Part shown: positions 48,309-61,399 of the stretch, one piece after another
Layout: the number at the start of each line of letters is the position of its first letter
Position numbering within the stretch: the stretch's first letter is position 1
Origin: Cryptomeria japonica
Lineage: Eukaryota; Streptophyta; Pinopsida; Cupressales; Cupressaceae
Assembly: GCF_030272615.1 (NCBI RefSeq)
Contig: NC_081414.1
Span: 304,384,164-304,448,163 of the forward strand
Direction: 5' to 3'
Length of the DNA stretch: 64,000 nt
Notes under the pieces: generated by a model
Seen by the model: only the letters and a program-made list of their open reading frames with translations
Told to the model about the DNA's origin: nothing
The model's database searches: none
Made by a program: the position numbers and the translations under genes

Positions 48309-51300
48309 CTACTTCCTTTTATAAGATTTATAATTATTAATAATACATGCAATTTCTTCAGCAGGAGGATCAACAACATGCTTGATTCTAAATTTACACT
48401 TTTCCAAGATTTCCTCTGCCTTCTCTCTTTTCTTTTCCAATTCCCCTATTTTTTCTACTGCCTCTTGACATTGGGTGATCGGGTATGTGTATCTGTCCAT
48501 CAGTGTGACATCGAACTGAACTAGAGGTTGCAAATGTTGGGCCTCATATGCATCCCATTGGTTCAATACTTTCTCTTCCTCCATGACCCTTGTATCGGTT
48601 ATCCCCAATCCAAAAAATTCCGAGTAGATACTTTACAAAATCCTCATATTTCAAAATTACCTTGAGGAGAGAAACCTGGATGTATGCCACATCCTTCACA
48701 TACTGATGAAGCATCTTGATCTTCAGTTCCAAAATGTATGCGTAAGACTGCAAGTTTTTACAACTATCACCACCCAAAAGGTCCTTCTCCATTGTTACCT
48801 CTTCTCCTCAATACAAATTTATTCAAAATCCAGAATTGTTTACTAAACATTTTGAGCTTTTGCTCCCATTGCTGAGAAGAAGAAGCTAATGCTCCTCCCA
48901 CCTGTATCGCCTCCTTATACTCCTTCATAGTATTCTGCAAAAACAATCTAATTTTTGAGGCATTTATTTGGGCCCATGACTTTGCTGTAGCAACTACCTG
49001 TCTTACCTCCATTAATGCTTTTACCTCTCCCTCTATGAATGATGAGGTTGATGGTAGATTATCATTCCTGCAAGTATCTAATGGCTTGCCCATCTCTATT
49101 AGCAGTTGTTTGTACTGCTCTAGCTGTGTTTTAAGCTCTATGTGGGAGGTATGTTCTTTCTCTATTTGTCCCCTGATGATACTGGTGGCAAGTTCCAAAG
49201 TATCTAACTGTCCCCACTTTATTTGCTTGCCCAATTTTACTTGAGATACTTAGTATTTCGAGGAGGTTTGACCCTTTGTGTGAAGTGGAACTACCACATC
49301 CGCAACCACTTCACCAGAACCTGTTCTCGACAAATGATGTACAACCTTAGGTTTCTTGACCTTTCTTGGTTCCTCCATGATTGCTTGTTGTAGTGTAACT
49401 TTAGGTAGCTCTACTTTCCTTTTCTTCTTCTCAAAAGTGAATTCAAGCCATTGTGGTATATCTTTATCCTTGTCACCTTGATGTGACACTATGTTAGCAA
49501 TTGCAATATGGACGTCTGCCTATTCTTCTACTTCATCCCTCTTCTCCTTCTGTTTGTTTAGGATCTAGAGGTGAAGCAACTTGACGGGTCAAATTAGTTT
49601 GGAGAGCAACGTTAACATTAAGCTATTGTTGCTTATGCAATTCTCCCAACTTATCACTGACCTCTTCTCCGAATGTCCTCGCCTCCTTACCTGCCTCTGT
49701 CATACCTTTCCCAAAAGCTATATCCTTAAGGAGGTCTTCTTGGTCTTGAGGGGTTAAGACTAATCTTTCATTCAATAAATCTTCCACCTCACTTCATTCT
49801 TTCTCCGCTCCAAGTGACTATTGTTCCCTAGGTTGTTCCTCTTCCTAGTCAGAGTTCGATTCAATATTTTTGATAATTATATTCTCGGTGGCAGGCCTCA
49901 ATGCCTGTGTCCTGGGTGAAATTGCGACTGTATCAACCGGTGGTGGTATAGACTTGTTGGTAACTAGGACCTGTGCTGCAACTATTAGAGGAGGCTGAGT
50001 GGGCACATCCTCATCTATTCTTGTTCCTTCTTGCTCTTAAGCACCTTCTCCTATAGTTTGTCCTATAGCTATCCTTGGTGGAAGAACTTCAGTGAGTGGC
50101 ACAACTCCTAGTCTATCTGTTACTCCCAGGTCTGCAACCTTCTTCAATAATTCAGATCTTCTCATCTGCACGTGAGGCTTTGCCAGTAAGTCATCAGTGC
50201 TATCTTTAGGCCCAACTGCTTCATCCAGGATAGTTGATGTAGTTTTCCTCAAGCTCGATCTTGTTTTTTGAGCATACTCCTTATAACCCCTTGATTGGGG
50301 CACCCTTGAGGTGGACTCTTTCTGCTTCCCCTTTGAAGCACTCGACCCAACCCTTAAACTGAGCCACTGTTTGGTCCTATTAATGACCGCTTGGGAGACT
50401 TTGTCTATACTGAGATCTTCATGTGCGAACCACCTTATAGGGGGGAGAGCCTTTTTATCAATTTCCTGCTCTTTGTATGCAACATCAAGCAAGCCTCCAT
50501 CATCCTTCAAGTCTTTAGGTAGATTAGTTTCAATTTTAAAGTCCCTTATTTGGGGTACAAATAATCTATAAAAATTCTTCTCCCTCACTTCAAAACTGTC
50601 CTGGAGGTTTGCCCAAAAATCCTCCAATCTGGGCTTATGTCCCTCATATGCTTTAGGCATAGTTTGCTTGAGTTTCTCATAGGGATCATAAAATTCCCTA
50701 GCATAATCAAACTCCTTTAAGTTCAAATCTTGGAGCTCTTTCTCTACTATCTTTGCTACTTGTATCTTTGAACAAGAGAAATACCCAATGGACACTGAAA
50801 AATCAATCCCTGTTTTATGCTTGGAAGATAGGAGGGATTAAAGGCCTAGCACCTGCCTAACATAATCTAACAAGACGATTCAATCATTGCAGTACCTTGG
50901 CAGCAACATTGGGTTCCTTGTAAACCCACTGACCCTTACGTAAGTGGAGCATTGGTTTTGAATAAACCAACGTGCCCATTCTTGGATGACAGCCATGGTC
51001 TCCGGGCTAATCCTGTATCCTGTGTCTCCAGTTAACTTAATGGTTACGGGGAAGAGGAAGGCATCATTAATCCTTTTGAAATGTGCCTTTTCTTTAGTGA
51101 AGGGGAGTTGGGTATAATATTCCCAGACCTTCTTTTGGCCCTCTTCGTCTCCAAGATGAACTTCCACTTGTAGGCCTAGAAATTTACCCACTCTTGCAGC
51201 TACCCAGATGATATAGGAGGTGAAAAAGAATTTCTTGGTTTGGTGGACCTCCTTCATATGTTTGTATATATTGTCATAAAGGATCTGGGTCCAATCGAAG

Positions 51301-51949
51301 TATTATTTCTCTATGAGGATGGTGGTCATGAATTGAAACATCCAGGGGTGAAAGTGTTTGCAGTCAGGTTTACCAAAGGCCAACTCAACATGATGATTAG
51401 GTCTCTCTGAGGCTCTTTGAAGTCTGCCCTTAGTATTTTCGTGGCCTTTAAGCCCATTTTCCTCTCCTCTTCTAACCAATTTTCATTCATGTGCCTCTTG
51501 TTTGAGGTCACATTGTTGTTCCATACAATCAGGGCTGCCTGTTCAGTTGAGAGGAATATCTCATCTCTGGTGGGGATGCCGAAAACAAATCCCAGCATGT
51601 TCGGGGACAAATCTATTACTATTTTACCCTGTGCATCTGTGCATTTCCTGGTATCAGGGTCATAGAATTGGGCGATTGTCATAATGAACTCCGAATCTTG
51701 TATCGACTACGGGAAGATGGTAGCCACAACTAGGCCTGATCTCTTTATCCTTCTTAGTGGGGCTTCCAACCTTGGTTTATCCAACTGAGTCTTAATGTCT
51801 TCAATCTCAATGTGTCTGATCTCGATATTTGTAACCCATTTGATTTGTTTATCCACTTTTGAAACATAAACTTGCCCTTGATAATGGTATTTCATGGTTA
51901 CAGGAAATTGGTCAATGTCTTTGCCTCTCTTGCTAGAAGTTGGGTCCAT
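48309..51949 (-). pseudogene. Decayed long ORF of unknown family with coiled-coil C-terminus
   Basis: One gene of roughly 1,000 or more codons read from 51949 to 48309, broken by several stops (e.g. TAG after VVATIFP, stops near 51300 and 50870) and frame changes (near 51340 and 48780). The N-terminal part contains MTIAQFYDPDTRKCTD, DLSPNMLGFVFGIPTRDEIF and KATKILRADFKEPQRDLIIM. The middle has FFFTSYIIWVAARVGKFLGL and VIQEWARWFIQNQCSTYVRV. A charged, Ser/Lys-rich linker follows at 50400-50040. The C-terminus (49489-48309) is coiled-coil rich (QIKWGQLDTLELATSIIRGQ, EAVEKIGELEKKREKAEEIL). No RT, integrase or zinc knuckle is seen. It might be a gag-like or captured protein of a non-autonomous element; function not assigned. 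Confidence 0.55.
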
Positions 51950-52009
51950 CTAATCGCTTGAATCTGCAAGAAGGAAACAAGTGTTAATCCCTTGTACAAA
52001 ACATGAAAA

Positions 52010-53240
52010 ACTTCACTCACCTCGGGACTTTGCGGTTCTGGGGTAGATGGTTCTCTTTTAGAAAAATGATCTTAGAACTCCTGGGTTCCGAGGTAGACAA
52101 GCTTTGAAACCAAACGATTCGGACTTCCGAGGTAGGGTGCAATAAATGAAGTTTGTAACCCCGGGGTTTTGGGGTTCCGGGCTTCATGGATTACAAATGG
52201 GTCCGGAATTCTGGGCTTGATGGATGCGTCTCACTTTGGGACTCCAGGGTTTTGGAGTCTCGGGTTTGACACAAAGGACACCCAAAAAGACTTAAAACAT
52301 AATGAGCTTTAAAGGGACGGACCTCAGAACTCCGGGGTTCCGGGGTCTGTGGTACTACTTCTTTAAAAAGGGAAATCTAGAACTCCAGGATTCCAAGGTT
52401 CTGGGGTCATTGTGCATTAGGAACAAGACTAACCTCGGAACTCTGGGGTTCTGGGGTCTGTGGAAAATCAAATTAACTCGGAACTCCAGAGATTCAGGGT
52501 AAGACTAGGTCACGTAGGGAACTAAAAAAAACAAGGCAAAAACGAAAAACAAGAAGAAAAACAAGAAAAAAATGCAAGACAAGAAGATCTAAACTAGAAA
52601 ATGACAAGGAGGGCAAGAAAAATCACCAACCCGGTGAGAAAAATCACCCAAGAACGTGAAAGGAGCTCGGAAGGACGGAGGCACAAAATCTGGAGGTGAA
52701 AGGAAAAAGCTCTGAAAAGTTGAATGCACAAATGAGCTTTGAAAAGTTCATTCTTTCTATTTATACCCCCCGAACGTCATCCGTACAAACGCTTTCAATA
52801 GGACCTCGGGACTCCGGGGTTCTGGAGTTGCGGGGTCGACACAAAAAACCTCACCTTAGAACTTCGGGGATCCAAGGTTCCGGGGTGCACAAGGACAAGC
52901 AAGCAAATGATCAACCTCGAGAGTTTGGGGTTGATGAACAAAACATACCACGGGACTCCGGGGTTCCGAGGTAGACAAACAAAACACACCTCGGGACTTT
53001 GGGACTTCGGGACTTCAAGGTTCTGAGGTAGACAAAAGAAAATAGACAAGACAAGGCACCACCTCGGGACTTCGGGGTTCCGGGGTAGGTGCACTAACAA
53101 GCAAAAAAGACCAACCTCAGGATTCCGGGTTTCCAAGGTGGACAAAGAAAAAAATAAAAAGAAAGAAACCTCGGGACTCTGGGGTTACGAGGTAAAAGGG
53201 GCAAAACTTAAAACCAAGCAACATAAAGAAAAAGAGGGAC
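52010..53240. repeat. GC-rich minisatellite (CCTCGGGACTCCGGGGTTCCGGGGT)
   Basis: At least a dozen irregularly spaced copies of CTCGGGACTCCGGGGTTCC variants, each followed by a spacer rich in A (GTAGACAAACAAAA). It lies just upstream of the decayed - strand ORF and could be its 5' untranslated region. Confidence 0.8.
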
Positions 53241-53299
53241 CCCATATTTTCAACATAAGGAAACTAATGGGGGTTAGGTATGCAGAGCATAACAGGTAA

Positions 53300-55875
53300 T
53301 TTTATTCCTCTTTTTTAGTTTTTATTTTATTTTTGAGTACTGTTGACCATTTTTGTGTCAACCCTAGCCATGCAGATAACCGATCTGAGAAGATCATCAG
53401 ATGACTAAAACCCTGTATTTCTCCCTAGAGGCTTTTATCAACATCAATGAGGTAAAAATACAAAGTTGTGTCACTTTTTTAAAGGAAATGGTCAATGGTG
53501 ATTCAAATTTTTAAATTAAATCAATAGAAAGTGAAATATATATTTTGAATTTTGAAATGATGGAAAGTAATAAATAAAATGTTGAAATTGAAGTTAGACA
53601 AGCCATCACACTTCATTTAGTAAATTTTACCTTTATTTCTTCAATTTTTTTTTGTGTATATTTATATCTTGAAACTTTAGTGCATGGATGTAGTTTTTAC
53701 TATTTTTTAATATATATATTTTTCAATAAATTTGAAAAGTTGTGTGCTGAAATATAACTCTTTCCAATTGCCACCACCTTTTATCTTAATTATTTATCCA
53801 AATTAGAAAAGAATTATATCATCTTGACATTGATTCTTTTATCTAATGTATCATATTTTTTTCAAAAATTTTAAATAAATTTTAATATTTTTCCTTGACA
53901 AGATAATCAACCTTATATTTTAGTGCTAATGACTTACTTTCAATAAAAATAAAATATTATATATAAAACCTAATTAAAATGTTATTAGATATATATTTTG
54001 GAAAATTAACTTATAGATCTATAAAAGGGTATTTTTACATTTCAAAAAAAATATTATTTAAAGGAGTAGGAGTTGTTGAAACATCGAGTTTTTTTTTTTT
54101 GGTAATTAGACCAAAAGTGGTATAAAATATACATTTAATGCACATTTTCAATTGGATAAGTTGTGGCCCATAGATAACTTAGCTATAATGAATCTATATA
54201 GACCATATGTTTGACTAAAATTAAGTTTTAGTTAGAATTAATCAAATTCACTTGTGTTGATAAGTTGGCTTGAAACGTGACACAATTTTGTGCTTAAAAG
54301 CCCTAAATAATTAAGGCATTTTTGCCTTAGTCATTTGTTTAGCCTTGTTCCTTCTCAACGTTGACCAACTCAGGTGGTCATTTCACTTAAAGGTTTACTG
54401 GCTGGAGGGTCCCTTCTTCATGGTAGGACTGACCCCTTTCACCCGCTACCAGCTAGCAAGAGTTCCTTTTATCACGGTCTCGCGTTGGTCGAGAAATTCT
54501 ACTTTTGTTCCCTATTTCCATCTTCCTCTTTCACGTGACTCTGAGATGAGCGATGCTGGCAGGAATCTTAAGTTGTTATTGCTTGATTTCCCTATCGCTA
54601 TTTCCTCGCATACAGGAGTAATGCAACTTTTCCACTTTCACGTGACAAGGCGATAAGCGATGTGGACATCGATATGAAGGAAGACCGTTGGCGGGGTCCA
54701 CCTTGCAAAATTGCAATGCGACTAAGTCAAGGTTAAGTAAAATATTATCACCATTTTACAATGGTCAGGAACAAGGGTTTCTCGAGGATGCGAAATAGTG
54801 ATGAGGCTCGTGGGGCCAACTGATTTAATAGTTAATCGGGGTTGTCTGATTTCACTAAAGAGTTGGATCGACGACCCTATTTTAAACTTATTTTACGGGG
54901 CTTTTGAAGACTTTGTGGTGCGATCTAATTGGTTGTCCATTTGCATGTGATAAGGGAGGATCTAGTGGCCTGAATTTAAACTGGAGGTGATCATTGAAAT
55001 TCAAATAGGTGCCTGAGGATGGTTGTCGAATTAATGGGTTGAAAATCAGTTTCTAACCTCGTTAGCTAACCAAATTGAACCCAATCTATCTCAACCACTC
55101 TTAAAGGGCCAAGGGATGATCACCATTACTCTGCCATGACTCTGTAGAGGAATTTTAGATGCCGACCTTGCCCATTTATTGCAAATTGAAGACTTTTGGG
55201 CTGATGGAGGACAATCGAATGCTATTCATGAAAGGATTCTCCCCCTTTTCAGGGATTGTTGCTCTTTCCCAATTCTAGGAGATATTTTTAGACATGCAAC
55301 CATCAAATCAATCCATCTAATTTGATCCTCTCTTTTTTGTAACCTAACCTTAGCTGGTTAGGGTTTTGAACCAATTATTCATCCGAGTTATGCCTAATCT
55401 GTAAAGGTAAATTTTGTAACTATTTCAAAGGGTTCTTCTCCCTTTTCTCTTGCAAAATTTCTATGTTTTTTGCAACTGTAAATCACCTTGCCTTTATATT
55501 AATAGATCATCTACCCTTACCTTATCTCTATTGTCAAATAAATTGTGTGTTGTGAACCTCTTATTCTGTAGTCTTTCTTCATTATATCTTTTGATTTTAG
55601 TTTCTATTAATTGTTACCTCCATATGTTGTCTATCGACATTTCTCAGTCCCTCTTGACATTTAGTGAGGTTCTAACCTCTCTTCTTTTCTTTGGAGATAG
55701 TTGTTGGATCGAGATTTATGTATACTTTTGGGTGCTTTATTGATGTCTTGTGCATTCACAGGCAGGGGAAGAAAAATATTTCAATCTAGGTGCATCACCT
55801 CTTTTCCCTTTCAACATTTCCTCTCCCTTTTTCCCCTCAGATCATTAGAATATATTCTATGAGTGCTGGGTTGGT
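53300..55875. other. Unassigned sequence, probably retroelement LTR/leader
   Basis: AT-rich to 54300, then a GC-richer part (54310-55400) with no credible long ORF. Because the solo LTR at 55881 splits it from the gypsy leader and gag at 60.0-61.1 kb, it may be the 5' part of that gypsy element. No LTR end was identified. Confidence 0.3.
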
Positions 55876-57589
55876 CTAGCTATAATGCCCGCCAAAATAC
55901 CCTAGAGAAATAAGGACAACTAACATATTAATAAACATAAAAAAAATAAAATTTAAAAACACCATCTAATGCAACACATATAATCACCTACTCATATGCA
56001 TTAAACTTACATTAACATAATATGCACATAACTACATGAACATTTTAATATATTCACATGTATTATTAATTGCAGGCAAAAATAAACACAATATCTCATC
56101 TATACTCCCTAGGGTATCTCAACATAATTACTTACACTACTAACGTAAGCAATAACATCATGATCACTATCACAATTCAATACATTCTAATCATTATCAT
56201 TTTTTCTTTCCATGCAACGTATGTAAGGTTACTTATAATCCTTCTATCATGAATGCATACATCAATAATGTAACTCTAATCAATTCCCATTTATATTCAT
56301 TTTAAGAACACCAAATCCAAATGTTCCTACTCTCCTTTATTCATTCCTTCTATCATAATTTAATCCATTCCAAAATTATCTTAATCACATTACTAATCCT
56401 ATCTTCATTATCTTAACATCCACACATAATCCTAAGTGCAGAACAATTAATCCAAAACTATTATTTCCATTAATGAAACAACTCAAGATACATTATGATA
56501 CATCATATGGTCTCTTACAAATGAAATTAACCATAACCTAAAGCATCCTTTACAAATACATATCCATATTACAATTTTCATCAAGGAGCATAGCTCTCAA
56601 GAACATATTACAAACACTAATTTCATGATATCCACAATGACATAAGGCATATGATCAATACATCCATCTGCTACATTATCCATCCTTAAGATGAAGATAT
56701 AAGAATCCACATCCACACATGAAGCATCCAATGAAGAACATCCCAATGGAAGAAGGCATCAAACCACCCGACCATGTGGAACCAAAGGAACCACCCCCGT
56801 GCTAGGAGATGACACAAGGTCCCACACACACTCTAGACCTAGGCTGAAACCTAACCACCAAAGAGACTCAACAATACCAAACCACAACAAGAAACAACTC
56901 ATGCATAAGCCAACATAATACATGGCTAATCATAAATGATAGAAACTCCCAGAGGCCTACCAACAATCAAGGCAAGAGTTCAAGAACCAAGGACCAAGGA
57001 CACATGTAGGAGTGGAGTGTCATCACATGCTATCCTCACAAAGAAGGGAACCACCCTGATAGACATATCTCTACATGCTATCCTCACCAAGAAGGGCATC
57101 ATCCTGATAGACATGTGGAGACATCTCAACCTATGAGAGAACAAGGGATATTGACTTGCCATCGCAATGACCTTCCCAAGCTTATCCTAAAATATCCTCC
57201 CTAGGACTAAGGCTTGGGGCTCACAACCATTATTATCTTGATTAGGTGAATCCTAATTACCCAACCCATCTAATTAATTATTAATGTTATCACTTATTTA
57301 AATCAAGGAAAAATTTCAATGTGCCCTAGTGATCTAGACTCTAAGCATCCTTACTAGGAACCTCTTAGTAGCCTATCTCTCATGACCCCCGGTCATCACA
57401 TGAAAGCCCACTCCCCTTAACCATGTTCCAAGACCTTAGGGTAACATAACAATAAGGAGGCTCAATAGCAACATCAAGAAAGTATCCACAACACATAAGA
57501 AATAAGCACAATATTCAAATGTCAAGATGCCAAAACATAATCAAGTGCCTCAACAATACTCAACATGGAAATAAATACAAGCAAGGCAC

Positions 57590-57760
57590 AAATCCATCTT
57601 ACTCATCCACAAACAATGTCAAATCCTCAACATCAAGGCTCATCCATCTCGTTGGAGCTAAAAGAAACCAATCTCAACAACAAGGCTCATCAACTCGCTG
57701 GAGCAACAATTGCACATCCTCAATGGCAAGGCACTAATCATCTTATCGGAGCCATAAACA
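57590..57760 (+). repeat. Short imperfect repeats in solo LTR
   Basis: CAAGGCTCATC...TCGTTGGAGC, CAAGGCTCATCAACTCGCTG and GCAAGGCACTAATCATCTTA recur at about 60-base spacing. Confidence 0.55.
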
Positions 57761-58009
57761 CATTAAATAATCAAATCCAAACTATAAGCAATGATGGATA
57801 ATCTCAGAAATATCAACAATACCTCTGGTACAAAGACAACACTGAATAAAATGACTTAGAAGTACAAAAGCATCAAATACGAGACTCACAGAGCGACACT
57901 CATCATTGTATCACGCAATAGTGGAATAGTCGTCGGATGAAGCTTTGTTCCAGTTATGGAGAAAGTGTGATAGTACTGACCAAGCGATATATCAAGCATC
58001 ACAACATCG

Positions 58010-58155
58010 CTGAAAATAGTTACACAAGGAACTACATGTGGAGAGTTCTGAAGTTGTAGGAACCCCTGATACCCCCGACATTGGCTTATCGAGAGTTCCA
58101 GAGTTCTTAAAACTTCTGATACCTCGATACCCCAACATTGGCTTATCGGGAAGGT
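58010..58155. repeat. Duplicated GAGAGTTC...ATTGGCTTATCG unit
   Basis: Two copies, each with AGTTC(T/C)...CTTCTGATAC or CCCCTGATACC, then ACATTGGCTTATCG. Confidence 0.6.
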
Positions 58156-58508
58156 CGCCAATAAAATGAAAATGAGAATCCTAAGTTGAAAACATAGGGG
58201 AAAAACAATAAACTGAGACACCAAGGAAAATAAAAAAGCCACAAAACTAAGCAAAACACTAAGATGAAATCAAAACATGAGATCAATCAAAATCTCAGAT
58301 AGTGACTCTCGGCAGAACCGAAGAAATAATCAACTTATAGAGAACGGTAATAGAGCTCTCCTAATCTCATGGGTAATGGATATAGCTCAATCAATACAGT
58401 ACAAAAGCCATTCTCACAAAAGCTAAGCAATAGAAAACACTAAAGATATGCACAACACACAGAGAACAAGGTCGGAAGCCATACACAGATAACACAGGCA
58501 CACACATA

Positions 58509-58539
<31 letters not shown>

Positions 58540-58552
58540 ATATATATATATA
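58509..58552. repeat. (AAAT)n-(AT)n microsatellite
   Basis: AAAT about 8 times followed by a TA run. Confidence 0.95.
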
Positions 58553-59204
58553 AACGATATCCAAATTTATTTTCCCCACAGATAAAATATCATGCATGGA
58601 GCATACATTCTTTTCGAAACAAATCACAAAGAAAGAGAGAAAAAACCACCAACTTGAAAAATCGAAGTAATGACAAATGAAGCTGAAGAAGCGTAGTCCA
58701 CAATCTCAAATCCAAGCAAGCCAAGCAACCGAAATTTCCAACCAAGAAATAAAAAATGCAGAAGAATCTCTAGAAATGCTAACCCGAAAAAATGCACGGG
58801 TGGCCTAATAAATAAAAAAATTACATTCAAACCATAGCCAAAATCCAGCCAATAAAAATATTCCAAAATACTATATAATCTACCTACCATGCCCAAATAT
58901 GACATCTTATGTTTCCAAGGCTATTTAGCTAAAAATCATAAAGGGTAGGTACACTATATAATTTTTATTTACCCATATGTAGTAACAAAAGATATAATAT
59001 AATAATATAAAATCAAATGAATAAATAAACTAAAGCCTACCAATAAATAAAGCAAGGGGCAATTAATAAATAAAAAGCCTCAAACATAATATAAAGCCAT
59101 AAGTATAAATAAAACCATAATAAAATAAAAGCCTTAAATAAATATTAAGTCACAATTAAATATAAACAATGAATAACAAATAATCAGTTAAACAATAAAT
59201 AACA

Positions 59205-59275
59205 ATTAATTAATTAAACAATAAATAAATAAACCAAATAAATAAATAAACCAAATAAATAAATAAATAAATACA
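59205..59275. repeat. (AAAT)n imperfect microsatellite
   Basis: AAAT runs interrupted by AACC. Confidence 0.85.
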
Positions 59276-60024
59276 AACTATAATAATAGATTAAATTAAC
59301 ATTAATAAACTATATTAATCAAACATTAATTAAGTAAATAACTAAATACTCACAATGCCACAAAATGACCACAACTCAACATGCTAGCACGACAACTCGC
59401 GCCAAGACAATTGACTAACAAGGATGACAACTTAAGCCTAGAGTGTGTAGAGGGAACTCATACCATCTCCATCAACTTGCCATTGGGATAAAGACACACT
59501 CAGACCTATGAAGCCAGGTGGAGTCGATGCCTAGTAACTGCAATCTTGCAACCACCAATCCGCGATACAACATGTACAACAATATCTCATAAGCAAATAG
59601 GCAAGTGATATAGAATCACAATGCCATATCCTGCTCGCAATTCAAGTGACATGACATCGTCCCTAAGACAAAGACACTATAAAACAATTACAATCACTTA
59701 GCAACCACTCAATCATCATGATCATAAAATAGGGTTATCTTAACCACAATATCATCAAAATATCATGAGCAATACAATCCATCTAAATAACAAGTGCATA
59801 TAGAGATCATCAAATATGAATCCATCATCATAATAATCAAGAATAGATATCATCATCCACATGAGACATCATATATCATATGTCCATGTAAAGTGTCTAG
59901 CATCATCATAAACATCTAAAATACAGGTAGAGTCATAATCATAAGTCAAAACATCATATAAGAGTCTAGATAAGTATATCCATGCATAAATCAAAGATAA
60001 GTTGAGGAGGGACACTACACTAGC

Positions 60025-60523
60025 AATGCACCCTTATTGATAAGGAAGTCGACCTTCTCTAGAGACTCAACCTCACATGCGCAAGGTCCCACACTTGGAG
60101 GTTGTTTCCATGTTTCACAAGGTTGTTAAGCACCAATGTTCAACAAGGGTGCAAACGTTTGTGACAATAATTTATGCCATGCCTGGTGGGACTGATTGAA
60201 CTATTTCTAGTTCAATCTCTCTTATCTTATTGTTGATAGTTGGTGTGTCTATCAACAAGTTCTGCCTTTGGAGGCAACATTTTACATACCTAGTGACTCT
60301 AAGAAGAAATCTTCTGGTTAAGCAATCCTAAGCCCAAACCAACTGAAAATTCAATGTGTTCTTCAATTCATCAAGTCTTTGGAGGCAACATCTTTCAAGC
60401 ACCTAGCAACTCTGTAATCGTTTGGCATAATCTATGGTATGTTATCAGTCTTTGGTTGAATAGATCCATTTGCCCTTTTAAGCATTTTGTTTAACAAGAT
60501 CCATTTCTTTCAAAAGCTTTAAA
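60025..60523 (+). other. Presumed gypsy 5' leader
   Basis: Non-coding sequence between the solo LTR's TSD and the gag ATG, with the duplicated word TTTGGAGGCAACAT (about 60268 and 60380). No PBS seen, because the solo LTR and older damage separate it from the 5' LTR. Confidence 0.3.
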
Positions 60524-61146
60524 ATGAGTTCATATCATGGGTGTAATTTATGTTCACCCCCATTCTATGATAATGCAAGCCATTCTTCCCCTGTTTACCA
60601 ACAAGCCCAAACTAGGATTGCTCCTGGTTTTAACCCCAACAAATTTTCTCCAGCAACAGGTGGGTATTTTTATAATGCTTACCACCCACATACCCCTACT
60701 CAACCTTCTTATTATCCTAATCAACCCCAAAGTAATGAAAATACTACTAGTGTTGAGTTGACACGCATGACACAAAATATGATTCTAGGATTGAGATGCT
60801 TGATGGATGAGGTCAAGGAGGAGATGGCCCATCAAGCTCAACTTGAACAACAATGGGAGTGGGATTTGCAACAACAAGAGTTGGAGGCTCAATTTGAACA
60901 ACAACATGAGTGGGATTTGCAACAAACAGATTGTCAAGCTTATCTTGAGGATCAACAGTATGAAATGTAAAAGAGACAATTTGAGGAGAGTCTCAAACAA
61001 CAAATCATTGCAAAAGAGGCTAAGATGAAGATGTCTCTTGCAAGACAAGACAGCCCCAAATTCAAAGTTCCAAGTTTTAGACAAGGTGGGTCTTGTTCAT
61101 CTCTCAAGTCTGAAATTCCAAGTTTTAGGACTCCTCCCTCATTTTG
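60524..61146 (+). pseudogene. Ty3/gypsy gag N-terminal fragment
   Basis: ATG at 60524 (MSSYHGCNLC) starts a Pro/Tyr/Gln-rich leader (YFYNAYHPHTPTQPSYYPNQ) followed by a Gln/Glu helical region in which a 19-21-residue unit is repeated: LEQQWEWDLQQQ, then FEQQHEWDLQQ. After the TAA at 60968 the same register continues (RQFEESLKQQIIAKEAKMKM), then DSPKFKVPSFRQGG and a second similar SEIPSFRTPP. This is an N-terminal gag arrangement of the gypsy type that also left the fragment at 449-2112, though direct overlap between the two was not seen. It is cut by copia sequence from about 61200. Confidence 0.45.
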
Positions 61147-61399
61147 AATCTTGCCTTTCATTCTTTAATTGAGTGTATTAGGGCTTGATTTTATTGCAAT
61201 TTAGGTTATGTGGTTACCTAATTTATTGCTTTGATGCCTATTCTCGAATTCCTAGTTACACTTTCCTTTGCAAAACCTTGCAATGTGTCTGGGTTTATTG
61301 CAACTATTGTAGGTAATACCACTTTTCCTCACATTAGATTTGCAATCAGCAACCTTATGAACAAACATGTTACATATTTAGGAGAAACTATATGAGGAA

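Larger units (their letters stand above)
55881..60019 (-). mobile_element. Giant solo LTR (4,139 bp), LARD-related
   Basis: Flanked by a perfect 5-bp TSD CTAGC (55876-55880 and 60020-60024). Starts TATAATGCCCGCC (TG mutated to TA) and ends GGGACACTACA, paralleling TGTAATGCCCC...GGTACTACA of the LARD LTR. Near its right side, CCAGGTGGAGTCGATGCC and CTGCAATCTTGCAACCACC match words of the LARD LTR (e.g. around 46193-46250). No internal domain is present, so it is a solo LTR formed by LTR-LTR recombination. It contains ATAA/AAAT microsatellites and short duplications. Confidence 0.8.

Noticed and set aside
47262-53365. TGTTGAC... words at 47262 and 53340 as an LTR pair around the unknown ORF
   Set aside because: Similarity fades after about 25 bases, and no PBS or TSD fits at the right-hand copy.
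58391-58905. Two hydrophobic - strand ORFs
   Set aside because: Inside the solo LTR, partly formed by the AAAT microsatellite.
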